A DNA stretch of 58,178 nt from an uncultured Oscillospiraceae bacterium. Its GTDB lineage: Bacteria; Bacillota; Clostridia; Oscillospirales; Oscillospiraceae. The notes under the pieces are model-generated. The model was not told the origin of the DNA. It ran no database searches and saw only the letters and a list, made by a program, of their open reading frames with translations. This document shows, in pieces, positions 16,034 to 23,801 of the stretch. The stretch's first letter is position 1. Each line of letters starts with the position of its first letter. Location: positions 1 to 58,178 of the forward strand of contig CAKULE010000017.1 in NCBI GenBank assembly GCA_934667095.1. The letters run 5' to 3'. Position numbers and translations under genes: made by a program.

Positions 16034-16900
16034 TTACAAAAGTGCCTCGGTAAATTCCTTCGCGTCAAAGGGCCGCAGGTCGTCCACGCCCTCGCCCACG
16101 CCCACGAACTTCACGGGTACGCCCAGCTCCCTGGCGATGGCGATGACAATGCCTCCTTTGGCGGTGCCGTCCAGCTTGGTGAGGACGATGCCGGTGACGC
16201 CGGCGGCCTGCGCAAACTGCTTGGCCTGAATGAGGCCGTTCTGGCCGGTGGTGGCGTCCAGCACCAGAAGGGTCTCCCGGCAGGAGTCGGGGAACTCCCG
16301 GTCAATGACACGGCTGATCTTGTTCAGCTCGTTCATCAGGTTCTGCTTGTTGTGGAGCCGCCCGGCGGTGTCCACCAGCACAAGGTCGCTCTTCCGGGCG
16401 CGGGCGGCGCTCATCGCATCGTACACCACGGCGGCAGGGTCGGCGCCCTCATGCTGCTTGACGATGTCTACTCCGGCCCGGTCGGCCCAGATGGTCAGCT
16501 GGTCCGCGGCGGCGGCGCGGAAGGTGTCCCCCGCGCAGAGCAGGACCTTTTTGCCCTCCCGCTTCCACAGGGCGGCCAGCTTGCCGATGGAGGTGGTCTT
16601 GCCCACGCCGTTGACGCCGATGAACAGCACCACCGTGGGCGTGGTGTCCATCCGGACCCTGGGGTCGCCGATGGTCAGGTATTCGGCCAGGATCTCCCTC
16701 ATACAGGCCCGGGCGCCCTCCACGTCCTTGATCTTCCGGGCCTTGCAACGGGCCCGCAGCTCCTCCACGGCCTCCATGGTGGTGGACGCGCCCATGTCGG
16801 CGATCACCAGAGATTCCTCCAGTTCGTCGTAGAAGTCGTCGTCCAGCTGGGAGAAGCCGTTGAAAATTCCGATCTTTCTTACCTTGTCAAAAAAGCCCAT
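16034..16900 (-). CDS. ftsY: Signal recognition particle receptor
   Basis: The membrane-associated SRP GTPase that docks ribosomes for membrane protein insertion. The 288 residues give only the NG domain; the long acidic A domain of E. coli is absent, as is usual in Firmicutes. G motifs: GVNGVGKTT at 95-103, DTFRAAAADQL, DTAGR, TKLDGTAKGG and the terminal GVGEGVDDLRPF. It follows smc by 45 bases; smc-ftsY is a conserved pair. Confidence 0.96.
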   Translation of the reverse strand: MGFFDKVRKIGIFNGFSQLDDDFYDELEESLVIADMGASTTMEAVEELRARCKARKIKDVEGARACMREILAEYLTIGDPRVRMDTTPTVVLFIGVNGVGKTTSIGKLAALWKREGKKVLLCAGDTFRAAAADQLTIWADRAGVDIVKQHEGADPAAVVYDAMSAARARKSDLVLVDTAGRLHNKQNLMNELNKISRVIDREFPDSCRETLLVLDATTGQNGLIQAKQFAQAAGVTGIVLTKLDGTAKGGIVIAIARELGVPVKFVGVGEGVDDLRPFDAKEFTEALL

Positions 16901-16945
16901 GTTTCATTCCTCTTTGTATCGTTGATGATCGTGGGGCGGGCGATG

Positions 16946-19900
16946 TCACTTGATGTGCAGCTCCTTCTCCACGTCGTTCAGGTTGATGGTCAGCAGCCGC
17001 GTCACGCCCTGCTCCTGCATGGTAACGCCGTAGAGCACGTCGGCCTCCTCCATGGTGCCCCGGCGGTGGGTGATGACGATGAACTGGGTCTTATCGCTCA
17101 TCTTCCGCAGGTACTGGGCAAAGCGCACCACGTTGGCGTCGTCCAGCGCGGCCTCGATCTCGTCCATAACGCAGAAGGGCGTGGGCCGCACCTTCAGCAT
17201 GGCGAAGTACAGGGCGATGGCCACGAAGGCTTTCTCGCCGCCGGACAGCAGAGAGATCACCTTCAGGGCCTTGCCCGGGGGCTGGACCTTGATCTCGATG
17301 CCGCAGTTGAGGATGTCGTCCGGGTCCTCCAGCTCCAGCGTGGCCTTGCCGCCCCGGAAGAGCTCCAGAAAGGTCTCCTGAAAGGTCTGGCTGATGAGAG
17401 TGAACTGCTCCTTAAAGATAGTGGTCATCTCACCGGTGATCTGGGCGATGATGCCCTCCAGCTCGCCCTTGGCCTTGGACACGTCGTCCCGCTGCTGGGC
17501 GAAGTAGGTGTACCGCTCGTTCACCCGCTGGAATTCCTCCACGGCGTCGGGGTTGATGCTGCCAAGGGCCGAGATGGCCCGCTTCAGCTCCCCGATGCGG
17601 CGCTGGGCCTTGGGCACCGACTCCAACTCCACCCGGAGGGCGCGGGCCGCCTCGTGGGACAGCTCGTAGCTCTCCCACAGCTTGTCCAGCAGCAGGCTCT
17701 CCTCCGTGGCGGCAGACATGGACTTCTGCTCCAGCGCGGAGACCTCCTTCTGCATATCCAGCAGCTCGGTATTCTTCTCCCGGGCACCCTTGTCCGCCTG
17801 ATTGCGCCTGCCCTCCAGCGCCAGCTTCTCCTCGTTCAGACGGTGCAGGGCGTCGGCACAGCCCTGTCCGGAGGTGCGGAGGGTCTGAAGCCGCAGCTCC
17901 GCCTCCTGAATTCTGGCCAGCAGGCCCTCGTTCTCCCCCTCCAGACCGGCGATGCGGCGGTCCCGGTCGGCGGCGTCGCCGGAGAGGTCGGCCTTGAGCC
18001 GCTCCAGCTCGTCCAGATTCTGCTCCGACGCGGCGCGCTCGCCCTCCAGCCCGGCCAGTCTGGCCTTCTGCTCGGCGGTCTGGGCATTGAGTGCGTTCAT
18101 GCGCTCCTGCAACTCGCTCTGCCCCTGAGCCCGGGCCTCGCTCTCCGCCCGCAGGGCGGCAGCGGAGCCCTCCAGCTCCTCAATGCGGCCCTTGGCCGCG
18201 GCAGTGGCGGAGGAGTTCTCCTCCATCCGGCGGCGAACCTGCTCCCGATCCGTCCGAAGCTGCTCCCCCCGGACGGTGAGATCCACCAGCTGGGCGGCGG
18301 CGCTGTCCGCCCGCTCGGTGTATTTCAGGACAGCGTCCTCCGCCTCACGCAGCTGGGCGGAGGCGGTGTCAAGCTCATAGTTGGCGGCGGTGAGCTCCCG
18401 CTGGGCGGCGGCCAGGTCGGCGGCAGCGGCCCGCAGATCCTCCGTCAGGGCGGCCTTCTGCTGGTTCAGGCGCTCCAGCTCGTTGGCGCGGGACAGGATG
18501 CCCGCGCTGCGGGACACCGAGCCGCCGGTCATGGAGCCGCCGGCGTTGAGCACCTGTCCGTCCAACGTGACGATGCGGAAGCGGTGGCCGAACTTGCGGG
18601 CCATGGCCATGGCCCGGTCCATGTCCCTGGCAATGACCACCCGGCCCAGCAGATTGGAGAAGACGGCGGCGTACTCCGGGTCAAAACGGATGAGTGCATC
18701 CCCCATGCCGACGAAGCCGTCCTCCCGCTCCACGGCCTTGTCCTTGAAGTCCGCCGGACGGATGGTGTTCATGGGCAGAAAGGTGGCCCGGCCGCCGTCC
18801 CGGCGCTTCAGCCACTGGATGGCGTTCTTTCCGTCCTCGTCCCGCTCGGTGACAATGTTCTGCATAGCGCCGCCCAAGGCGATCTCGATGGCCACGGCGT
18901 ACTGGTCCGGCACGTGGAGCAGCCCGGCCACCGGACCCCGAACCCCCCGCAGGCCGCCGCGCTCCGCCTCGGTCATCACCAGCTTCACCGCTTTGGAGTA
19001 GCCCTCGTACACCTTCTCCATCTCGGCCAGCAGCTTGATGCGGCTGTTCAGGTTGTTCTCGTCCATCTGGAGGCGGCGGTGCCGCTCCCCTGCCTCGTCT
19101 GCCTTCCGCTGGCGGGACTGGCAGCGCATCTGGTAGCCGGAGATAACGTTCTTGGCGGCGTCCCGGTCCTCGGTGACGCGGTCCAGCTCCCGGCGGACCT
19201 CGTCGGCGGCGGACTTGGCCTCCGCCGTGCGGCCCTCCTGCTCCAGCAGCTCCCGGCCCAGCTTTTCCTCCCGGTCCATCAGCTCCTGAGCCGCGGCGGC
19301 CAGAGCGGACAGCAGCTCCCGCGCCTCGCCGGCGGAGGCGGTGCTCAGCCGCTCCCGCTCCCGCAGCTCTTCCAGCTCCCGGCTGAGGCCGCCGGCAGAG
19401 CTGAGGGCGGTCTCGCTCTCCCGGGCCAGCTCCTCTGCCCGCTGACGGCAGGCATCCATCTCCGCGTCGATGGCGGCAAGGCGCTCCCGCCGGTCCGCGA
19501 TCTGGGCGGCAAGGCTGCCTGCGCGCCCCTCCTGCTGAGCCTGCTCCTCTTTGATGCGGCGGACGTTCTCACTGTTGTTCTTCATGTCGTTGCGAAGCAG
19601 CTCAATGCTGCTCTCCGCCTGATGGATCTGCTGGTCCAGACCGGACTGCTGGCCCCGGAGCTCCTCCGCCTGCACGTCCTTATCCCGGATCTGCCCAGCG
19701 TACTCCTCGGCGGCGGCGTAGAGGGAGTCCAGCTCCCGCTGGGCATCCTCCCGCTGGCGGACAGCGGCATCCAGATCGGCCTTCAGCTTGATGCTGCGGG
19801 CCCGCAGCTGCTCCAGCTGGTCCAGCCAGACGGAGATCTCAAGGCCTTTGAGCTCGTCCCGGTAGACCAGAAATTTCTTTGTTTTCTCCGCCTGCACCCG

Positions 19901-20515
19901 CAGGGGCTCCACCTGGAGCTCCAGCTCGCCGATCTTGTCGTTGATGCGCACCAGATTCTCGTCGGTGCGCTCCAGCTTGCGCTCGGCCTCCTCCTTCCGG
20001 TGGCGGAAGCGGGATATGCCCGCCGCCTCCTCGAAGATCTCCCGGCGGTCAGCGCTGCGGACGGACAGGATCTCGTCGATGCGGCCCTGGCCGATGATGG
20101 AGTAGCCCTCCCGGCCGAGGCCGGTATCCATGAACAGCTCGTTGATGTCCTTCAGCCGGCAGGAACGGCGGTTGATGTAGTACTCGCTCTCCCCGGAGCG
20201 GTAGTAGCGGCGGGTCACCGCCACCTCGGTCTCCTCCATGGGAAAGATATGGGCGGTATTGTCCAGCACCAGCGTGACCTCCGCAAAGCCGAGGCCCTTG
20301 CGCTTGGCTGTGCCGTCAAAGATGACGTCCTCCATCTTGCTGCCCCGGAGGCTGCGGGAGGACTGCTCCCCCATGACCCAGCGGATGGCGTCCGAAATAT
20401 TAGATTTGCCGGAGCCGTTGGGCCCCACGATGGCCGTGATGTCCGAGCCGAAGGTGAGGACCGTCTTGTCCGGGAAGGATTTGAACCCCTGTATCTCCAG
20501 TGCCTTCAGATACAA
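16946..20515 (-). CDS. smc: Chromosome segregation ATPase SMC
   Basis: It forms the condensin-like ring with ScpA and ScpB. The protein has 1189 residues, close to the 1186 of Bacillus. GPNGSGKS at 31-38 is Walker A; two long coiled coils flank the hinge (about 490-670, with VIARDMDRAMAMARKFG and GGSMTGGS); LLSGGEKAF and the Walker B CVMDEIEAALDDANV close the head. The start is TTG 20515, with GAGGTG upstream and the family beginning YLKALEIQGFKSF. The ATG at 20554 is rejected: it has no ribosome site and adds 13 unrelated residues. Confidence 0.95.
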   Translation of the reverse strand: MYLKALEIQGFKSFPDKTVLTFGSDITAIVGPNGSGKSNISDAIRWVMGEQSSRSLRGSKMEDVIFDGTAKRKGLGFAEVTLVLDNTAHIFPMEETEVAVTRRYYRSGESEYYINRRSCRLKDINELFMDTGLGREGYSIIGQGRIDEILSVRSADRREIFEEAAGISRFRHRKEEAERKLERTDENLVRINDKIGELELQVEPLRVQAEKTKKFLVYRDELKGLEISVWLDQLEQLRARSIKLKADLDAAVRQREDAQRELDSLYAAAEEYAGQIRDKDVQAEELRGQQSGLDQQIHQAESSIELLRNDMKNNSENVRRIKEEQAQQEGRAGSLAAQIADRRERLAAIDAEMDACRQRAEELARESETALSSAGGLSRELEELRERERLSTASAGEARELLSALAAAAQELMDREEKLGRELLEQEGRTAEAKSAADEVRRELDRVTEDRDAAKNVISGYQMRCQSRQRKADEAGERHRRLQMDENNLNSRIKLLAEMEKVYEGYSKAVKLVMTEAERGGLRGVRGPVAGLLHVPDQYAVAIEIALGGAMQNIVTERDEDGKNAIQWLKRRDGGRATFLPMNTIRPADFKDKAVEREDGFVGMGDALIRFDPEYAAVFSNLLGRVVIARDMDRAMAMARKFGHRFRIVTLDGQVLNAGGSMTGGSVSRSAGILSRANELERLNQQKAALTEDLRAAAADLAAAQRELTAANYELDTASAQLREAEDAVLKYTERADSAAAQLVDLTVRGEQLRTDREQVRRRMEENSSATAAAKGRIEELEGSAAALRAESEARAQGQSELQERMNALNAQTAEQKARLAGLEGERAASEQNLDELERLKADLSGDAADRDRRIAGLEGENEGLLARIQEAELRLQTLRTSGQGCADALHRLNEEKLALEGRRNQADKGAREKNTELLDMQKEVSALEQKSMSAATEESLLLDKLWESYELSHEAARALRVELESVPKAQRRIGELKRAISALGSINPDAVEEFQRVNERYTYFAQQRDDVSKAKGELEGIIAQITGEMTTIFKEQFTLISQTFQETFLELFRGGKATLELEDPDDILNCGIEIKVQPPGKALKVISLLSGGEKAFVAIALYFAMLKVRPTPFCVMDEIEAALDDANVVRFAQYLRKMSDKTQFIVITHRRGTMEEADVLYGVTMQEQGVTRLLTINLNDVEKELHIK

Positions 20516-20562
20516 TGCGCGCACCTCTTTGTCGTCGGCGGTATAGGACCGCATAATAAGAT

Positions 20563-20591
20563 ATGATATTTTACCATTTTCCCGCCGTCAA
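20563..20591 (-). promoter_or_regulatory. Promoter of the smc-led gene run
   Basis: Minus strand TTGACG (20591-20586), a 17-base spacer, then TATCAT (20568-20563), about 48 bases before the smc start. No other promoter of this quality was noticed in the close-packed run below it, so it may drive many of these genes. Confidence 0.75.
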
Positions 20592-20637
20592 TGCAACTGT
20601 TTTCCCCGGGCTCCGATGGTTTTTTCCGACGGGCATC

Positions 20638-20671
20638 AAAAAGAACGCCCGGGAGTTTCCCCGGGCGTTCT
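20638..20671 (-). terminator. Terminator of lysC
   Basis: On the minus strand AGAACGCCCGGG pairs with CCCGGGCGTTCT and is followed by TTTTT. It separates lysC from the smc promoter. Confidence 0.9.
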
Positions 20672-20683
20672 GGCGGTTTTGAT

Positions 20684-21910
20684 TTACTTGGCGTCGGCAA
20701 ATTCGTCGTAGAACCGGTCGTGGATGACCTTCACGGCCCGGTCGGCATCGTCGCTGTCGATGAGGACGGAGACCTTGATCTCACTGGTGGAAATCATATG
20801 GATGTTAATGCCGGCATTGAACAGTGCCTCGAACATGGCGGCGGCCACGCCGGGGTTGTTGATCATGCCCGCGCCCACGATGGACACCTTGGCGATGTTG
20901 TCGGACACGTCGATGTGGTCGAAGCGGATGGTGTCCCGGTTGTCCTCCAGCAGCTGGCGGGCCAGCTCCATATCTCCCTTGGCCACGGTGAAGCTGATGT
21001 CCTTGCTCTCGTCACGGCCGATGGACTGAAGGATCAGGTCCACGTTGACGTTGTTGTGGGCCAGCAGCGAAAAAATGCGGAAGGCGATGCCCGGGGTGTC
21101 CTCCAAGCCCACCAGGGCCAGCCGGGCGATGTTCTTGTCTTTTGCGACGCCTCTGATGTGGGACTTCTCCATGGTCTTGACTACCTCCTTGACTTTCGTA
21201 CCGGGATTGCCGGAAAAGCTGGAGAGCACCTCCAGCCGGACACTGTACCGCTTGGCCATCTCCACCGAGCGGTTGTGGAGCACCTGCGCCCCCAGCGTGG
21301 CCAGCTCCAGCATTTCATCATAGGTGATCTCATCCAGCTTGCGGGCGGTGGGCACCAGACGGGGGTCCGCAGTGTAGACGCCGTCCACATCGGTGTAGAT
21401 CTGGCAGAGGTCCGCGTTGAGGGCCGCTGCGATAGCCACCGCCGACGTGTCCGACCCGCCGCGGCCGAGGGTGGTGATGTCATCCCCCTTGGTCAGGCCC
21501 TGAAAGCCCGTGACGATGACGATGCGGTTTTTGTCCAGCTCCTCCCGCAGACGCTCGGTGCGCACCCGGCTGATGCGGGCGTTGCCGAAGCCTGAGTCCG
21601 TGCGGAAGCCCGCCTGCCAGCCCGTCAGCGACACTACCGGGCAGCCCATGGCCTCGATGGCCATGGCGCACAGGGCGCAGGAGATCTGCTCGCCGGTGGA
21701 GAGGAGCATATCCATCTCCCGCTTGGATGCCTTGGGGTTGATCTCCGCCGCTTTTTCGATGAGGTCGTCGGTGGTATCTCCCTGTGCGGAGAGCACCGCC
21801 ACCACCTGATTCCCCTGACGGTAGGTATCGGTAATGATGCGGGCCACATTGCGCAGCTTCGCCGCGTCGGCTACCGAGGACCCGCCGAATTTTTGTACGA
21901 TCAATGCCAT
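20684..21910 (-). CDS. lysC: Aspartate kinase
   Basis: It phosphorylates aspartate, the committed step toward lysine, threonine and methionine. The 408-residue monofunctional enzyme begins VQKFGGSSVADAAKLRN, has VTGFQGLTKGDDITTLGRGG in the kinase domain, and ends in two ACT domains (from about residue 270) expected to bind an amino acid effector. ATG 21910 is chosen, with AAGGGA 11 bases upstream; GTG 21919 is too close to that site. It lies 54 bases after hom, so aspartate-pathway genes are grouped. Confidence 0.96.
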   Translation of the reverse strand: MALIVQKFGGSSVADAAKLRNVARIITDTYRQGNQVVAVLSAQGDTTDDLIEKAAEINPKASKREMDMLLSTGEQISCALCAMAIEAMGCPVVSLTGWQAGFRTDSGFGNARISRVRTERLREELDKNRIVIVTGFQGLTKGDDITTLGRGGSDTSAVAIAAALNADLCQIYTDVDGVYTADPRLVPTARKLDEITYDEMLELATLGAQVLHNRSVEMAKRYSVRLEVLSSFSGNPGTKVKEVVKTMEKSHIRGVAKDKNIARLALVGLEDTPGIAFRIFSLLAHNNVNVDLILQSIGRDESKDISFTVAKGDMELARQLLEDNRDTIRFDHIDVSDNIAKVSIVGAGMINNPGVAAAMFEALFNAGINIHMISTSEIKVSVLIDSDDADRAVKVIHDRFYDEFADAK

Positions 21911-21964
21911 GTGCTTCACGATCCCTTCGGATGGTATCAGTTCATTCTATGCCGGGGCCTGCGG

Positions 21965-23170
21965 TCAGTCCAGCACCCGGAAGACAGACAGGACCTCCAG
22001 CCCGGTCAGGCGCTCGTCCAGCTCCGCCCGGGTGAGTTCTTCCCCGGTGAGGCAGGCGCTCTCCTCCGCGGCGGCGGGGGCATTCAGACGGCGGGCTTTG
22101 CCCAACGCGGACCGGAGGGCCTCCCCGTCGGCCAGCGCGCGCACGTACCAGCGGGACCTCAGGCCGTCGATGGGGCACAGGACCTCCGCGCCGCCGGGGC
22201 CCCAGCTCATGGCCTTGCGGCGGCCGTGGTGGGCGGCGATGTCCAGCACGTCGGCGCACACGGCGGAGGCGGTGGGCAGCTTGCCCGCGCCGCGGCCGTA
22301 GAACATGACCTCCCCGATGGAGTCCCCCCGGACGGTGATGGCGTTGAACACGTCCTCCACCCCGGCGAGGGGGTCGGACTCGTCCACCAGATGGGGGGCC
22401 ACCAGCGCGCACACCCGGCCGTCCGGCTGACGGACGGCGCGGCCCAGCAGCTTGATCCGCTTACCGGCGGAAGCGGCATAGGCCACGTCCTCCAGCGACA
22501 CGGCGGTGATGCCCTCGGCGGGCACCAGCTCCGGCGGGACATTGCGGCCGAAGGCAATGTCCGACAGGATGCAGATCTTGCGGCAGGCGTCAAAGCCCAG
22601 CACATCGGCGGAGGGGTCGCGCTCTGCATAGCCCTTCTCCTGCGCCTCTGTAAGGGCCTCGCCAAAGGTCAGGCCCGCCCGGATCATGCGGGTGAGGATA
22701 TAGTTGGTGGTGCCGTTGAGGATGCCGCGGATCTCCAGAATTTCGTTGGCGGCAAGGCACTGGGACAGCGGGCGGATGATGGGGATGCCGCCGCCCACGC
22801 TGGCCTCGAAGAGATAGCAGACGCCGTGCTCCGCCGCCAGCAGGTTCATCTCATAGCCGTGGGCGGCCACCATCTCCTTATTGGAGGTGACCACGTGCTT
22901 GCCCGCGGTCAGGGCCCGGCGGGTGTAGTCCAGCGCGGCGTCGGTGCCGCCCATGGTCTCAATGACCACGTCCACGTCCGGGTCGGACTCGATGACGGAG
23001 AAATCGGTGACCAACCGGTCCGCCAGCGGGGCGGGCAGGGGCCTGCGGTCCAGAATATACTTCACCCGGATGGGCTGCTCGGTCTTCCGCTCGATGCTCT
23101 GCTCATGGCCCAGGAGGATCTCGGCCACACCGGAGCCGACGGTGCCATAGCCAAGGATTGCTGCGTTCAT
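21965..23170 (-). CDS. hom: Homoserine dehydrogenase
   Basis: It reduces aspartate semialdehyde to homoserine. The 401-residue protein has the NAD(P)-binding start AAILGYGTVGSGVAEIL, VVTSNKEMVAAHG, the core FEASVGGGIPIIRPL and LNGTTNYILTRM, and FDACRKICILSDIAFG. A C-terminal ACT-like tail (about 330-401) is shorter and less regular than usual. It follows the ACT regulator gene by 14 bases and precedes lysC. Confidence 0.95.
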   Translation of the reverse strand: MNAAILGYGTVGSGVAEILLGHEQSIERKTEQPIRVKYILDRRPLPAPLADRLVTDFSVIESDPDVDVVIETMGGTDAALDYTRRALTAGKHVVTSNKEMVAAHGYEMNLLAAEHGVCYLFEASVGGGIPIIRPLSQCLAANEILEIRGILNGTTNYILTRMIRAGLTFGEALTEAQEKGYAERDPSADVLGFDACRKICILSDIAFGRNVPPELVPAEGITAVSLEDVAYAASAGKRIKLLGRAVRQPDGRVCALVAPHLVDESDPLAGVEDVFNAITVRGDSIGEVMFYGRGAGKLPTASAVCADVLDIAAHHGRRKAMSWGPGGAEVLCPIDGLRSRWYVRALADGEALRSALGKARRLNAPAAAEESACLTGEELTRAELDERLTGLEVLSVFRVLD

Positions 23171-23184
23171 GTCCGTACCCCCTC

Positions 23185-23625
23185 TCAGCCCGCCAGCACT
23201 TCGCAGCGGACCACGCGGCTGTCTCCCCGGAGGGAGGCCAGCAGCACTTCCAGATCAGCGCTCTCGCCGGCGATCTCCAGACCCACGGTGACGGCCGCCG
23301 TGCCGCCGCCGGGGATGCCCTGATTGATGGTCAGCACGTTGCCGCCCCAGTCCGCCAGCAGGTTGAGCACCCCGGAGAGCGCCCCCGGCTCGTTGCGCAG
23401 CAGGATCTGGATGGTGACAACGCGGCCGTGGAGCAGGTCCCGGAAGGGGCGGATGGCGTCCTTATACTTGTAGAAGGCGCTGCGGCTGATGCCGGCACGG
23501 CGGGCGGCGGCGTTCACCGTCTGCTCCTCCCCTGTCTCCAGCAGCTCCTTGGCCTGGGCTACCTTCAGGTAGACCTCCGGCAGCGCGGTGGACTCCACCA
23601 CGAAATACTGATGCTTGGGTACCAT
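23185..23625 (-). CDS. ACT-domain regulatory protein (PheB/UPF0735 family)
   Basis: A 146-residue protein. The N-terminal part has a helix-turn-helix-like stretch, TVNAAARRAGISRSAFYKYK, and the C-terminal half is an ACT domain with LRNEPGALSGVLNLLADWGGNVLTI. This fits the PheB/UPF0735 family, placed with hom in many Firmicutes and proposed to sense amino acids. No catalytic residues are seen. It is the first gene of the hom-lysC unit, with a good promoter (23664-23692) and GAGGAG ribosome site. Confidence 0.88.
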   Translation of the reverse strand: MVPKHQYFVVESTALPEVYLKVAQAKELLETGEEQTVNAAARRAGISRSAFYKYKDAIRPFRDLLHGRVVTIQILLRNEPGALSGVLNLLADWGGNVLTINQGIPGGGTAAVTVGLEIAGESADLEVLLASLRGDSRVVRCEVLAG

Positions 23626-23663
23626 GTGGTTCGCTCCTCTCCGTTGTCTTTCTACTGTGGTCT

Positions 23664-23692
23664 ATTGTATCATTTTCATGGACAGGCTTCAA
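23664..23692 (-). promoter_or_regulatory. Promoter of the ACT-hom-lysC unit
   Basis: Minus strand TTGAAG (23692-23687), 17-base spacer, TACAAT (23669-23664), about 40 bases before the start codon at 23625. No leader peptide or riboswitch is visible. Confidence 0.75.
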
Positions 23693-23758
23693 GGGTTTTC
23701 CCTGTGCGAAATCGACGAAGTTTTCCTGCCGGAGACAGTTCTCTCCCGGCAAAACGCA

Positions 23759-23785
23759 AAAACAGGGAGTGGACGGAGCCGCTCC
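23759..23785. terminator. Terminator of the PBP gene
   Basis: AAACAGGGAG and CTCCCTGTTT pair around a 12-base loop. T-runs on both strands suggest action in both directions; the minus-strand PBP gene ends 17 bases away. Confidence 0.85.
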
Positions 23786-23801
23786 CTGTTTTGTATTCAA
23801 C

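Noticed and set aside
15674..20566. Open frame of 1630 codons on the plus strand across smc, ftsY and rph
   Set aside because: It is antisense to three well-defined genes, has low-complexity His/Gly/Leu/Val-rich translation and no family motif. Long antisense frames are expected at this GC content.
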